Assembly: GCA_016290335.1 (NCBI GenBank)
Contig: JAEETM010000014.1
Coordinates: 1-60,146, forward strand
Direction of reading: 5' to 3'
From: Treponema sp.
Lineage (GTDB): Bacteria; Spirochaetota; Spirochaetia; Treponematales; Treponemataceae
Length of the DNA stretch: 60,146 nt
Positions 35,312-44,520 of this stretch are shown piece after piece. Every line of letters begins with the position of its first letter. Positions within the stretch are counted from its first letter, which is position 1. Both the position numbers and the translations under genes were made by a program. The notes below the pieces were generated by a model. It had not been told where the DNA came from. It did not search any database and saw only the letters and a list, made by a program, of their open reading frames with translations.

Positions 35312-38300
35312 ATGCTTAATTATTTTATTGCAGATGATGAAGAGATTATTCGCAACGGATTAAAATGCATTATTGACTGGAAAGATTGTGGCTTTATGCT
35401 TTGCGGAGAAGCTTCCAACGGAAAAGATGCCGTCAGCCAGATTATTGATTTACGCCCGCATCTTGTTATGCTTGATATAAAAATGCCTGGAATGACTGGT
35501 ATTGATGTAATAAAACAGGTGACTGAATATTTTACAAAAAATAATCTTACACTTCCTGCTTTTATTATTCTTACAGGCTTTTCCGAGTTTGAGTTTGCAA
35601 AGGATGCTTTAAATTATGGTGCAAAAGCATATCTTTTAAAACCAGTAGATGAAGATGAACTGGAAAAAAATGTACGCAATATTGCAAAAGAAATAAACGA
35701 ACAGAAAAATCTTAAGGAAAACTCAAAGAACGCAAAAGAGCTTGAAACTAAAGATTATCTTTTAAAACTGATTAAAACAGAAGCTTCGCAGGAAATGAAA
35801 AATCCTACAGATTCTGTTTTTTTTGATGATTCAGAAAACTCGTTCTATCGGGCTGTAATCTTTAATCTTGATTATTATCCTGCAGAGTATAAAAAAGAGC
35901 TTAGTAAAGCAATAAATAATTATTTTTCATTTTTTACAAAAGTATTAATGAATCAAAACGAAGATATTCTTTTAATTATAAAAACCTCTAACGCAAAAGG
36001 GGTGAAGAATTGCATAGAAAGAGTTGCCTCGCTCCATGAAACAAGAACATTTATAACAAGTGGAGAAAACTGTAAAGGACTGGATGGTCTTGTAAAGTCT
36101 TACAATCAGGCAACGGAAAACAAAAAGTTCCTGTTTTACTTTGATAAAGAAAAATGCATAAGCCCGGAATTATCGGTTTCAAATCAGAATCTCAAAGAAA
36201 ACAGCCAGTCAGAAGAAAAAGAACAAAGTGAGTTTACACTAACAGTAAATAAACATATAGAAACTTTGATTTTCTGCATTGAAACTTATGATAAGAAAAA
36301 GCTGGAAAGTACAAAAAAAGAATTGTATGAATGTTTTTTCAAGCCGGTACTTTCTGAATCGGTAACAAAGAAAAACATTATCTACTGTCTTCTTGAGCTC
36401 AGGAACAGAATTACTTCAAAGTATCCTCAGCGAGATATTACGGATGGTTCGACGTTTGATGTAGTTCCTAATATCCTTGAAAAGAAAACCTTTGAACAGG
36501 TGTTTGAATATTTTACAAACGTTCTTGATGCTTTTATTGAAAACTTTAATTTTAATACTGCTGATTCTGTAATTGTAAAAGTGATTGCGTATGTAAAGGC
36601 AAATTACACGCAGGACTTAAAGCTTGAAGCTCTGGGTGATATGTTCAACTGTAACAGTGCGTATCTTGGAAAAAGGTTTAAAAAATATACAGGCCAGCAG
36701 TTTAACACTTATCTTGATAACCTGAGGATTGAAGATGCAAAGGATAAGCTGTTAAACACTGACTTAAAGATTTATCAGATTTCAAAACTTGTAGGTTATG
36801 CAAATACCGATTACTTTTTTATGAAGTTTAAAAAGAGTACGGGAATGACTCCTAAGGAGTTTAAAAACGGAAGCTCTGAAAATACAGATTCTACGGACAG
36901 TACCGGTAAGGGCAGCGGAAAAAAATCACTTATCCTTATGCTGTTTATGATTGCCTGTGTTTTTATTTCATGTAATAAAAAGCCAAAGGAAATTGTAGAA
37001 GAACCAGTAACCTTTACTTTTTTCTCATCAGATTTATCAAAGCCGCAGTATTTCAATGACCTGATTGCAAAAGAAATTACAAAGCGTACAGGCGTAACAC
37101 TCAAGTTTGAATATTCCACAGAAACTCCGGACGATGCAATAAATCTTATGATTGCAAATGCAAATTATCAGGATTTTATTTACGCAAAAGGAAATCTTTC
37201 AAAGCTTATTGAACAGAATGCAGTAATAAAGCTTGATGAATATATAGAAAAATACGGCCAGAATATGAAAAAGCTTTACGGCGACCAGCTTTCGCGCCTG
37301 AGGTATACTCTGGATAATCCGTACATTTATTCTGTTGGAACTTACGAAATAAAAAATAAAGTTATGGAAGTTTCAGGTAACATGCCGATTCAAAATGCCG
37401 TGCTTAAAGAGTTTGGTTATCCGCGTATTAAAACTCTTGAAGATTACGAAAACATTCTGCTGGCATATATGAAAAAATATCCGGAAATAAACGGACATAA
37501 GACAATAGGTATTTCGCTTGTTACAGACAGCTGGTACTGGTATCTTGGGCTTTCAAATCCCGGAAACTATGTAATAGGGTATCCTGATGATGGGCAGTGG
37601 ATTGTAAACCAGGAAACAATGGAAGCTACCTATAAGTTTTTGTATCCGGAAATGAAGCTGTTTTACAAATGGCTTAATAAGATTTATCACGAAGGACTTC
37701 TAGACCCGGAAAGCTTTACTCAGGATATAGATGTGTGGAACTCAAAGCTGAAAGACGGATATGTACTTGGAACAAGCTATCCATATTGGGGCTTAAAGGA
37801 TATAAACAGGTATCTTGTTCAAAATGATCTGGACCAGAGAACGTTTGCTTTTCTTCCGGTAACATATAATGAAAATTACAAGGACCCGGCCTTAAAAGAT
37901 TACGGTTATTCAGGCGGTTGGGGAATTGCAATTTCAAAAGATTGTAAGAACCCTGTAAGGGCATTTAAGTTTCTTGACTGGATGTGTTCGGAAGAAGCAC
38001 AGATTCTTGTAAACTGGGGAATTGAAGGCAAACATTATTATTATGATAAAAATGGACGTAGAGTTGCTTATCCGAATATTGATGAAAATGATGGGGTAGG
38101 AAGATACATTTATCCTTTCCCGGAAGCGGGTGGCGGTTATATAGATTCTACCGGAAACCCAATGGCAAAGCTTTATAAAGAAAACATAATTGAAAATTAT
38201 TCTTCTGCAGAAAAAGAAACACTTTCTGCTTACGGTGCCGAGCTTTGGGCAGATCTTTTTCCAACATCTCAGGAGCTTGGTGTTTCAAAGCATGGTCAGG

Positions 38301-38518
38301 TCTGGCAGTATCCGCTTTCTTCACAGATGACAAAAGTAATAAGCGAAGTTGATGATTATGTAAAAGAAAGCCTCATAAAAATGATTCTTGCGCCTGAAAA
38401 AGATTTTGATGCAAACTGGGAAGAAATGCGTGAAAATATCATAAAAATGGGGATGATTGAAATAAACAATCAGTGTACAGAGTTAATTAAAATGAAGATG
38501 AAGCTCTGGGAAAAATAA
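35312..38518 (+). CDS. Response regulator (REC + AraC HTH) fused to a lipoprotein-type solute-binding protein
   Basis: One uninterrupted 1068-residue frame. Residues 1-125: receiver domain with acidic DDEE (8-11), phospho-acceptor Asp55 in LVMLDIKMPG, and conserved Lys in AYLLKPVDE. About 125-410: YesN-type middle region. About 413-520: two AraC-type helix-turn-helix motifs (LEALGDMFNCNSAYLGKRFK; IYQISKLVGYANTDYFFMKF). About 521-538: Gly/Ser/Thr/Asp linker ending in KK. About 539-553: hydrophobic helix leading to a lipobox-like FISC, Cys554. About 560-1068: family-1 extracellular solute-binding protein (VTFTFFSSDLSKPQYF, DQLSRLRYTLDNPYIYSVG, GYSGGWGIAISKDCKNPVRAFKFLDWMCSEEA). AAGGGGG precedes the ATG. 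Both halves have the full length of their separate families. No good internal start or ribosome binding site exists near the junction. Confidence 0.9.
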   Translation: MLNYFIADDEEIIRNGLKCIIDWKDCGFMLCGEASNGKDAVSQIIDLRPHLVMLDIKMPGMTGIDVIKQVTEYFTKNNLTLPAFIILTGFSEFEFAKDALNYGAKAYLLKPVDEDELEKNVRNIAKEINEQKNLKENSKNAKELETKDYLLKLIKTEASQEMKNPTDSVFFDDSENSFYRAVIFNLDYYPAEYKKELSKAINNYFSFFTKVLMNQNEDILLIIKTSNAKGVKNCIERVASLHETRTFITSGENCKGLDGLVKSYNQATENKKFLFYFDKEKCISPELSVSNQNLKENSQSEEKEQSEFTLTVNKHIETLIFCIETYDKKKLESTKKELYECFFKPVLSESVTKKNIIYCLLELRNRITSKYPQRDITDGSTFDVVPNILEKKTFEQVFEYFTNVLDAFIENFNFNTADSVIVKVIAYVKANYTQDLKLEALGDMFNCNSAYLGKRFKKYTGQQFNTYLDNLRIEDAKDKLLNTDLKIYQISKLVGYANTDYFFMKFKKSTGMTPKEFKNGSSENTDSTDSTGKGSGKKSLILMLFMIACVFISCNKKPKEIVEEPVTFTFFSSDLSKPQYFNDLIAKEITKRTGVTLKFEYSTETPDDAINLMIANANYQDFIYAKGNLSKLIEQNAVIKLDEYIEKYGQNMKKLYGDQLSRLRYTLDNPYIYSVGTYEIKNKVMEVSGNMPIQNAVLKEFGYPRIKTLEDYENILLAYMKKYPEINGHKTIGISLVTDSWYWYLGLSNPGNYVIGYPDDGQWIVNQETMEATYKFLYPEMKLFYKWLNKIYHEGLLDPESFTQDIDVWNSKLKDGYVLGTSYPYWGLKDINRYLVQNDLDQRTFAFLPVTYNENYKDPALKDYGYSGGWGIAISKDCKNPVRAFKFLDWMCSEEAQILVNWGIEGKHYYYDKNGRRVAYPNIDENDGVGRYIYPFPEAGGGYIDSTGNPMAKLYKENIIENYSSAEKETLSAYGAELWADLFPTSQELGVSKHGQVWQYPLSSQMTKVISEVDDYVKESLIKMILAPEKDFDANWEEMRENIIKMGMIEINNQCTELIKMKMKLWEK

Positions 38519-38527
38519 GGCTGTAAA

Positions 38528-39148
38528 TTATTCTTCAGTTTCTGTTTCTGCTTGAGCTTTTGCTTTTTCGCGTTCTTCTTTCTTTTCCAAAAGATTTCTT
38601 GCTCTCTGTAAGCGTGGTACATTATAGCGAAGAATCATATAAGGCAGCATACTGAGAATAAAGTTTATAATGCAGGCTGGAAAAGGAATAATTAACCAGT
38701 ATTTAAGCGGATAACACAGAATCAGAAGAAAACCAAGAATTGCATTTGCCAGATGAATTACAGCGCCGTAATTACATTCAAGAATAAATCTTTCCATGTA
38801 TTCACGGCTGTGTGGATCTGCAATTGTTTTTTTACTGAAGCTTGTAAAAACACCAAGTTCCAGTACCTTGTCTTTCCAATGCTTTATGCCAAGCTTTTCG
38901 TAAAACTTACATTCTGCTTTAGAAACATTATGAAGCTTTACATTATAACTGAACCATTTTTCCGGCAGGCAGCGTCTTATAAAGGTTGCGAGTACACCAT
39001 CAATTGCAATAACAACAATTGCTGCAAGAATGGACGCAATGATGATGTAGGGTACTGTAAGTTCAGGAAAATAATTTCTGCTGAACAAAAGATTAAACAA
39101 AATTATAAGGGCATCGCCGCCAATGATTGAAATTAAATATAAAGCCAT
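38528..39148 (-). CDS. Membrane protein resembling CrtO-type glycosyl-lipid acyltransferases
   Basis: A 206-residue protein with four predicted spans: LYLISIIGGDALIILFNLLF, IIIASILAAIVVIAIDGVL, GAVIHLANAILGFLLILCYPL and IIPFPACIINFILSMLPYMIL. The cytoplasmic stretch KFYEKLGIKHWKDKVLELG followed by SREYMERFILECNYGAVIH resembles the glycosyl-4,4'-diaponeurosporenoate acyltransferase family. The C-terminus is a charged tail (KKEEREKAKAQAETETEE). AGGAA precedes the ATG. It lies 18 bp downstream of a GT8 glycosyltransferase gene, so a role in a modified glycolipid is plausible. Family assignment is moderate. Confidence 0.65.
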   Translation of the reverse strand: MALYLISIIGGDALIILFNLLFSRNYFPELTVPYIIIASILAAIVVIAIDGVLATFIRRCLPEKWFSYNVKLHNVSKAECKFYEKLGIKHWKDKVLELGVFTSFSKKTIADPHSREYMERFILECNYGAVIHLANAILGFLLILCYPLKYWLIIPFPACIINFILSMLPYMILRYNVPRLQRARNLLEKKEEREKAKAQAETETEE

Positions 39149-39166
39149 AATAGTTCCTGCTGAATA

Positions 39167-40249
39167 CTACGAAGCGTTTCTTACTCTGTTTCTGAACGCA
39201 GATATAAAGTTTAACAATCTGTAACTCTGAGTTCCAATAAAGCGTGAAATAAAGCGGATTCCAGGTATATTGATGATTGTCTTTAAACCTCGTGAAATAT
39301 ACTTTCTTCGCTGTTCACGTTCCATTGTATTTTTGTAGTTATAATAATCAAGAGTATCAGCAATCGCCATATTCCTGAGATTTTCATAAGATTCCATATC
39401 TTTCTGCTTTTTGTCTTCACCATAAGTTTTAAGCTGATTCTGAAGAAGCTCGTAATACTCTGTCTGTGAAGCATACTGCCAGAAATATTCTTCGTAGCGT
39501 ACATTTTCATAATGCCATGGCTTCCAGCCGAGAGTGTAGTGGATAATCTTAAGGTCAACATCATCAAAGCCTGTTTCTTCAAATGGCATTTTATTCCAGC
39601 CAAGGTCAAGGTACTTAACTTTATCCTTACAGATTACGTTCAAATAATCTTCATCCTGAGTAACACGGAACTTGAATCTGCTCATAAGCTTAAAGAACTT
39701 AGACTGAATGTTGTAAAGGCGGAAAAGCTTTGAGTTCATAAGCAGGATTCCGGCGTTGAAATAGTTCTTGCATTTTACACCGAGTGCTTTTTCTACATAA
39801 TCAGAAAAGCATTCATTGTGAGCCATTACCTGTTCCTGTACAACACCAAGCAGGTAGTTTGAAATGTTGTAGAAATAAAGGTCAGAAATATCACCAAGAA
39901 CGATTATATCGCTGTCAAGATAAATTACCTTGTCATACTCTGGGAATAAGTCTGCAATAAAGAAACGGTAATAAGTATCGATTGAATAGTAGTCCCTGAG
40001 GTGGAACTTGTCTTTAATTGCTTCTGTTTCTTTAGAAAGATTTATAAACTCAATTGAAGAATTGAATGTAAGTTCACGTAAAAGTACAAGCTTGTTGTCA
40101 TCAGACATGTTTGAAGTAAGTACGTGGATTTTATAAAAATATTCTTTTGAAGCGTTTGCTAAAAGTGATTTGAGTGCTACAACAAGATAAGGTGCGTAGT
40201 TATTGTCCGATGCAAAAAAGATTGGTATTTCTTTGTATTTTTTATTCAT
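39167..40249 (-). CDS. GT8 family glycosyltransferase
   Basis: A 360-residue retaining glycosyltransferase of the LgtC/RfaI kind, which adds hexose units to lipooligosaccharide or similar acceptors. Landmarks: IPIFFASDNNYAPYLVVALKSL at the N-terminus, LDSDIIVLGDISDLY with the metal-binding DxD, YFNAGILLMN, QDEDYLNVICKDKVKYLDLGWN, and the histidine motif IIHYTLGWKPWHY. The C-terminal 90 residues are basic and may associate with the membrane. A promoter lies in the end of the PlsC-like gene upstream, and TACTAT ends only six bases before the ATG. Confidence 0.93.
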   Translation of the reverse strand: MNKKYKEIPIFFASDNNYAPYLVVALKSLLANASKEYFYKIHVLTSNMSDDNKLVLLRELTFNSSIEFINLSKETEAIKDKFHLRDYYSIDTYYRFFIADLFPEYDKVIYLDSDIIVLGDISDLYFYNISNYLLGVVQEQVMAHNECFSDYVEKALGVKCKNYFNAGILLMNSKLFRLYNIQSKFFKLMSRFKFRVTQDEDYLNVICKDKVKYLDLGWNKMPFEETGFDDVDLKIIHYTLGWKPWHYENVRYEEYFWQYASQTEYYELLQNQLKTYGEDKKQKDMESYENLRNMAIADTLDYYNYKNTMEREQRRKYISRGLKTIINIPGIRFISRFIGTQSYRLLNFISAFRNRVRNAS

Positions 40250-40255
40250 AATTTA

Positions 40256-40284
40256 ATAGTATCATTTATCAGATGTGGTATCAA
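40256..40284 (-). promoter_or_regulatory. Promoter inside the plsC-like gene end, driving the GT8 gene
   Basis: On the minus strand TTGATA (40284-40279), 17 bp, TACTAT (40261-40256), then six bases to the GT8 ATG. No ribosome binding site is visible, so a leaderless transcript is predicted. Confidence 0.55.
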
Positions 40285-41158
40285 GCGCATCATTTTTTTG
40301 ATACACAAGTGGAATGCCGTAGAAATCTTCATAGACTTTCTTCCACATCTGGTAATTTTTCTCCTTCATAAAATTAATGTTTTCCTTTCTGGATTTGTTT
40401 GGATCCGGAAATAGTGGTTCAAGAATATGAAGTGTATATTCCTGAATCGGAAAACCGTCATCTCCGATTATGTCAGAATCCTCCATGGTAATAAACATTG
40501 GCAGTACAGGAACGTTGCTTGTTACGGCAAAACTGAATGCTCCGCTTGTTAGAGGTCTGGGTTTCCTATAATTCCACCACATTCCCTGTTCTGCATAAAC
40601 AAGAACCTTTTCTCCGCGCTTCAATAAAACGTCCATTGCTTCCATAAACTTTTTCATTGTAGAAAAGTTACTGCTTAAAGGAAGTGTGTGACAGTGACGG
40701 AAGAAAAGTCCGTACAGACCGGGAAAATTGGTGTAATTTCCTTCTCTGATTACTTTGTAAAGCTCCCTGTGCTCTTTGTGTAGGTAGGGCAGTACAACAT
40801 GATGAATCGCAAAATTGTCAAAGGCATTGAAGTGGTTGCAGGTGATGACGGTGCCTTGATTGGCCAGCGAAGTGAAGTTTTCAAGTCCGCGCACATCTTT
40901 AATGATGAGCTTTTTTGAGGCAATAAGGTCGTCAATGAATTTTTCTGCTTTACGGGTAATGATTTTGCTTAGAATCTTATTTATAAGTTTTTTATTCAGA
41001 TAATCAACTTTGTCTGGGGTAAGTGGAATAGTTGGCGGGTCGTCTTCTACATCTTTTGACCACCAGCCGTTTTTTTCGTATTCTTCAATACGTTCAAGTA
41101 CTTTAAGACGGTCTGGTGCTTTTTCTATTTTCTGCACGCTATTATCTTCTTTAACCAC
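40262..41158 (-). CDS. PlsC-like lysophospholipid acyltransferase
   Basis: A 298-residue glycerolipid acyltransferase of the AGPAT family. The HX4D catalytic motif appears as CNHFNAFDN; the acceptor-binding block is VYAEQGMWWNYRKPRPLTSGAF (EGTR-like position), followed by VPVLPMFITMED. There is no clear membrane span, so peripheral attachment is likely. It starts with GTG (41158), with AGGGG seven bases upstream. Canonical PlsC makes phosphatidic acid; location next to GT8 and CrtO-like genes suggests acylation of a glycolipid instead. Confidence 0.88.
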   Translation of the reverse strand: MVKEDNSVQKIEKAPDRLKVLERIEEYEKNGWWSKDVEDDPPTIPLTPDKVDYLNKKLINKILSKIITRKAEKFIDDLIASKKLIIKDVRGLENFTSLANQGTVITCNHFNAFDNFAIHHVVLPYLHKEHRELYKVIREGNYTNFPGLYGLFFRHCHTLPLSSNFSTMKKFMEAMDVLLKRGEKVLVYAEQGMWWNYRKPRPLTSGAFSFAVTSNVPVLPMFITMEDSDIIGDDGFPIQEYTLHILEPLFPDPNKSRKENINFMKEKNYQMWKKVYEDFYGIPLVYQKNDALDTTSDK

Positions 41159-41298
41159 TAAAAAGCCCCTCTTCTTTTTAATTTATATTAATTATAGTAA
41201 GAAAATAAAATAATTACAATAACCTGATTATTTATAGAATAAAATCCTGTTTTATGATAATATATTTTGATTCAAAATATGCATAAAAGGGTAAATAA

Positions 41299-44200
41299 AT
41301 GAGTTTTAAACCGGTTGATCCAAAAGTTAATTTTCCTGAGAAGGAAGAAGAAGTTCTTAAGTTTTGGGAAAATAATGGTATTTTTAAGAAATCTTTGAGC
41401 CAGAGAGAAGGGGCCGAAGAGTTTGTTTTTTACGATGGACCTCCATTTGCTACAGGTCTTCCACATTTTGGTCATTTCATTCCATCTACAATTAAAGATA
41501 TTATTCCACGCTACCAGACAATGAAGGGAAAACATGTAGAACGCCGCTTTGGCTGGGACTGTCATGGACTTCCTATTGAAAACTTAATTGAAAAAGAATT
41601 AAACATAAACTCAAAACACGAAATTGAAGCAATGGGTATTGATAAGTTTAACGAGGCTTGCCGTGCTTCTGTTTTGCGTTATACATCTGAATGGCGCCAG
41701 ACTATTACAAGAATGGGCCGCTGGGTAGATTTTGATAACGACTACAAGACAATGAATCCTGAATATATGGAATCAATCTGGTGGGTTGCAAAATCACTCT
41801 GGGATAAAGGCCTTATTTACGAAGGAAAATACATTCTTCCATACTGTCCGCGCTGTTCTACAGTACTTTCTACACACGAGCTTGCCCAGGGCTACAAGGA
41901 TGTTCAGGATCCTACTGTTACAGTACGTTTTAAGGTAACAAAAGCTCCTGCAGGTGTAAAAGACCCAGATATGGCAAACGGAAAAACATACTTCCTTGCC
42001 TGGACAACAACTCCATGGACATTGCCAAGCAATCTTGGTCTTTGTATGGGACCTGATATTGATTATGTAAAAATCCTGGATAAAGAATCCGGTGATTATT
42101 ATATTTTTGCAGAAGCCCGTCTTTCTGCTTACTACAAGAGCGAAGAAGGCTACGAAATCATTTACCGTGCAAAAGGTAAGGATTTTGTTGATGCTGAATA
42201 CGAGCCACTTTTCCCTTATTTTGAGAACCTTAAAGATCCTGCTGTATGTACTGCAGAAACAAATCAGAAATGCGAAAAAGGTGCATTCCGTATGTTCAAT
42301 GCAGCTTATGTTTCTACAGAAGATGGTACAGGTATTGTTCATATTGCTCCTGCTTTTGGTGAAGAAGACAATAAGGTATTCAGAGGAAGCGGTGTACCAA
42401 ATGTAGAACCAATTGATGCAGAATGCAAGTTTACAAAAGAAGTTTATGATTATGAAGGACGTTTTGTAAAAGAATGTGATAAGGATATTATCGCCCGACT
42501 TAAGAATGAAGGCAAGCTTGTAAAACGTGATACAGTAGTTCACTCATATCCTCACTGCTGGCGATGTGGTTCTCCACTTATTTACCGGGGAATCGGTTCC
42601 TGGTTTGTAAAGGTTGCAGATTACCACGATAAGTTACTCAATGCAAACTCAAAAATTAACTGGCAGCCTAACCACATTAAGGAAGGCCGCTTTGGAAAAT
42701 GGCTTGCCGGTTCAAGAGACTGGGCTGTAAGCCGCAACCGCTACTGGGGAAATCCTATGCCAATCTGGCGCTGTGACGACCCTGACTGTAAAAATGCAGT
42801 TTGTGTAGGAAGCCGCCAGGAGCTTAAAGACTTGAGCGGAACTTATCCTGAAGATTTGCACAAACAGTTTGTAGATAAGATTACATTTACCTGTCCAAAG
42901 TGTAAAAAAGGTACAATGCGCCGAATCCCGGAAGTTTTTGACTGCTGGTTTGAATCGGGTTCTATGCCTTATGCCCAGGTTCATTATCCTTTTGAAAATA
43001 AAGAAAAGTTTGAAGCTAATTTCCCTGCAAACTTTATTTCCGAAGGTCTTGACCAGACACGAGGATGGTTCTATACACTTACTGTTCTTGCAGCACAGCT
43101 TTTTGACAAGCCTGCTTTTGAAAACTGTATTGTAAACGGAATTGTACTTGCAAATGACGGCCGCAAGATGAGTAAATCTCTGCACAACTATACAGACCCG
43201 GTTGATGCAATAAATATGTTTGGTGCAGATGCAATCCGTCTGTTCTTAATGCACTCTGCTGTAGTTAAGGCTGATGAAATCCGCTACTCAGATGATGGTG
43301 TACGAGATATCTTAAAATCAATCATAATTCCTTGGTGGAACTCTTATTCATTCTTTGTAACTTATGCAAATATTGATAAGGTCAGCCCTACAGGTCATCT
43401 TTTTGATGAAAAAACACCATCTAATCCTCTTGATGCATGGCTTCTGTCTATTACACAGAATCTTGTAAAGGAAGTTGGTGCAGCACTTGATGCTTATGAT
43501 TTGTCTGCAGCTATTGACCCGATTGTTAAGTTTATTGATGAATTAAATAACTGGTATATCCGCAGAAGCCGCCGCCGTTTCTGGAAATCTGAAAACGACA
43601 ACGACAAAACAGAAGCTTACGAAGCACTTTACATTGCATTAAAGACTCTTGCAAAAACAGCTGCTCCATTTGTACCGTTCATTACAGAAGAAATGTATCA
43701 GAACCTTAAGAATCCTGAAGACAAAGAATCTGTACATCTTTGTGATTATCCGGAGCCAAATAAGGACTGGATAAATGAAGCTCTTGAGTTCAAGATGGCA
43801 ACAGTACAGAAAGCAGTTTCTATGGGTCACAGCCTTAGAAATACATTCAACCTAAAGAACCGTCAGCCACTTGCAAACGTTGCACTTGTAACACGCAATG
43901 CAGAAGAGAAAAAGGTTCTTGCAGAAATGGAAGATTGTATCCGCGAAGAGCTTAATGTTAAGGAAGTAATTTTCCACGAAAGAGAAGATGAGCTTGTTGA
44001 ATATAAGGCAAAAGCTAACTTTAAGGTTCTTGGAAAAGAGCTTGGTCCTAAGATGAAGGCTGCAGCAGGAATAATTGCAACTCTTACAAGCGAACAGATT
44101 CAGTCAATCCTTGACGGAACAAAGCTTACAATTGATGTTGAAGGAACTTCTGTTGAGCTTGACAGCGAAAAGGTTTTGGTTGAACGCTTCGAAAAAGATG

Positions 44201-44520
44201 ACCTCAAGGTTCTTAATGATGGAACACTTACAGTTGGTCTTGATACAAAGGTTACCGACGAGCTGAAAAAAGAAGGCTATGTCCGCGACTTAATCAGAGG
44301 TATTCAGAATCAGCGTAAGGAAAACGGCTATAATGTTACCGACAGAATTAAGATTGTTCTTTCCGGTGATGAAAAACTCAAGGATGCTTATTCAATGTTC
44401 TCTGAGTTTATTTCAAGCGAAACACTGGCCGTTGATATAAGCTGGAAAGATTCAATTGCAGACGGAATCGCTATTGAAGCTGATGATAAAACATGGAGCA
44501 TTTTGATTGAAAAAGCTTAA
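41299..44520 (+). CDS. ileS: Isoleucyl-tRNA synthetase, eukaryotic-like type
   Basis: A 1073-residue class I synthetase. The HIGH motif is PHFGH (55-59) and the KMSKS motif is exact (623-627). The opening (KVNFPEKEEEVLKFWENNGIF, FYDGPPFATGLPHFGH) and the long C-terminal region without the zinc knuckle of the E. coli enzyme mark the type-2, eukaryotic-like IleRS, a form associated in other bacteria with mupirocin resistance. The editing domain TTPWTLPSN is intact. AAAAGGG precedes the ATG. A lipoprotein gene overlaps its stop. Confidence 0.97.
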   Translation: MSFKPVDPKVNFPEKEEEVLKFWENNGIFKKSLSQREGAEEFVFYDGPPFATGLPHFGHFIPSTIKDIIPRYQTMKGKHVERRFGWDCHGLPIENLIEKELNINSKHEIEAMGIDKFNEACRASVLRYTSEWRQTITRMGRWVDFDNDYKTMNPEYMESIWWVAKSLWDKGLIYEGKYILPYCPRCSTVLSTHELAQGYKDVQDPTVTVRFKVTKAPAGVKDPDMANGKTYFLAWTTTPWTLPSNLGLCMGPDIDYVKILDKESGDYYIFAEARLSAYYKSEEGYEIIYRAKGKDFVDAEYEPLFPYFENLKDPAVCTAETNQKCEKGAFRMFNAAYVSTEDGTGIVHIAPAFGEEDNKVFRGSGVPNVEPIDAECKFTKEVYDYEGRFVKECDKDIIARLKNEGKLVKRDTVVHSYPHCWRCGSPLIYRGIGSWFVKVADYHDKLLNANSKINWQPNHIKEGRFGKWLAGSRDWAVSRNRYWGNPMPIWRCDDPDCKNAVCVGSRQELKDLSGTYPEDLHKQFVDKITFTCPKCKKGTMRRIPEVFDCWFESGSMPYAQVHYPFENKEKFEANFPANFISEGLDQTRGWFYTLTVLAAQLFDKPAFENCIVNGIVLANDGRKMSKSLHNYTDPVDAINMFGADAIRLFLMHSAVVKADEIRYSDDGVRDILKSIIIPWWNSYSFFVTYANIDKVSPTGHLFDEKTPSNPLDAWLLSITQNLVKEVGAALDAYDLSAAIDPIVKFIDELNNWYIRRSRRRFWKSENDNDKTEAYEALYIALKTLAKTAAPFVPFITEEMYQNLKNPEDKESVHLCDYPEPNKDWINEALEFKMATVQKAVSMGHSLRNTFNLKNRQPLANVALVTRNAEEKKVLAEMEDCIREELNVKEVIFHEREDELVEYKAKANFKVLGKELGPKMKAAAGIIATLTSEQIQSILDGTKLTIDVEGTSVELDSEKVLVERFEKDDLKVLNDGTLTVGLDTKVTDELKKEGYVRDLIRGIQNQRKENGYNVTDRIKIVLSGDEKLKDAYSMFSEFISSETLAVDISWKDSIADGIAIEADDKTWSILIEKA

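Noticed and set aside
35312..36938. Splitting the fusion gene into a regulator and a separate SBP gene
   Set aside because: The frame has no stop between the halves, the only Met near the junction (36938) lies in the hydrophobic core, and no ribosome binding site precedes it.
41794..42543. A long antisense frame within ileS
   Set aside because: It overlaps essential ileS codons, is rich in Cys, Phe and Ile as expected from antisense AT-rich DNA, and has no start signals.
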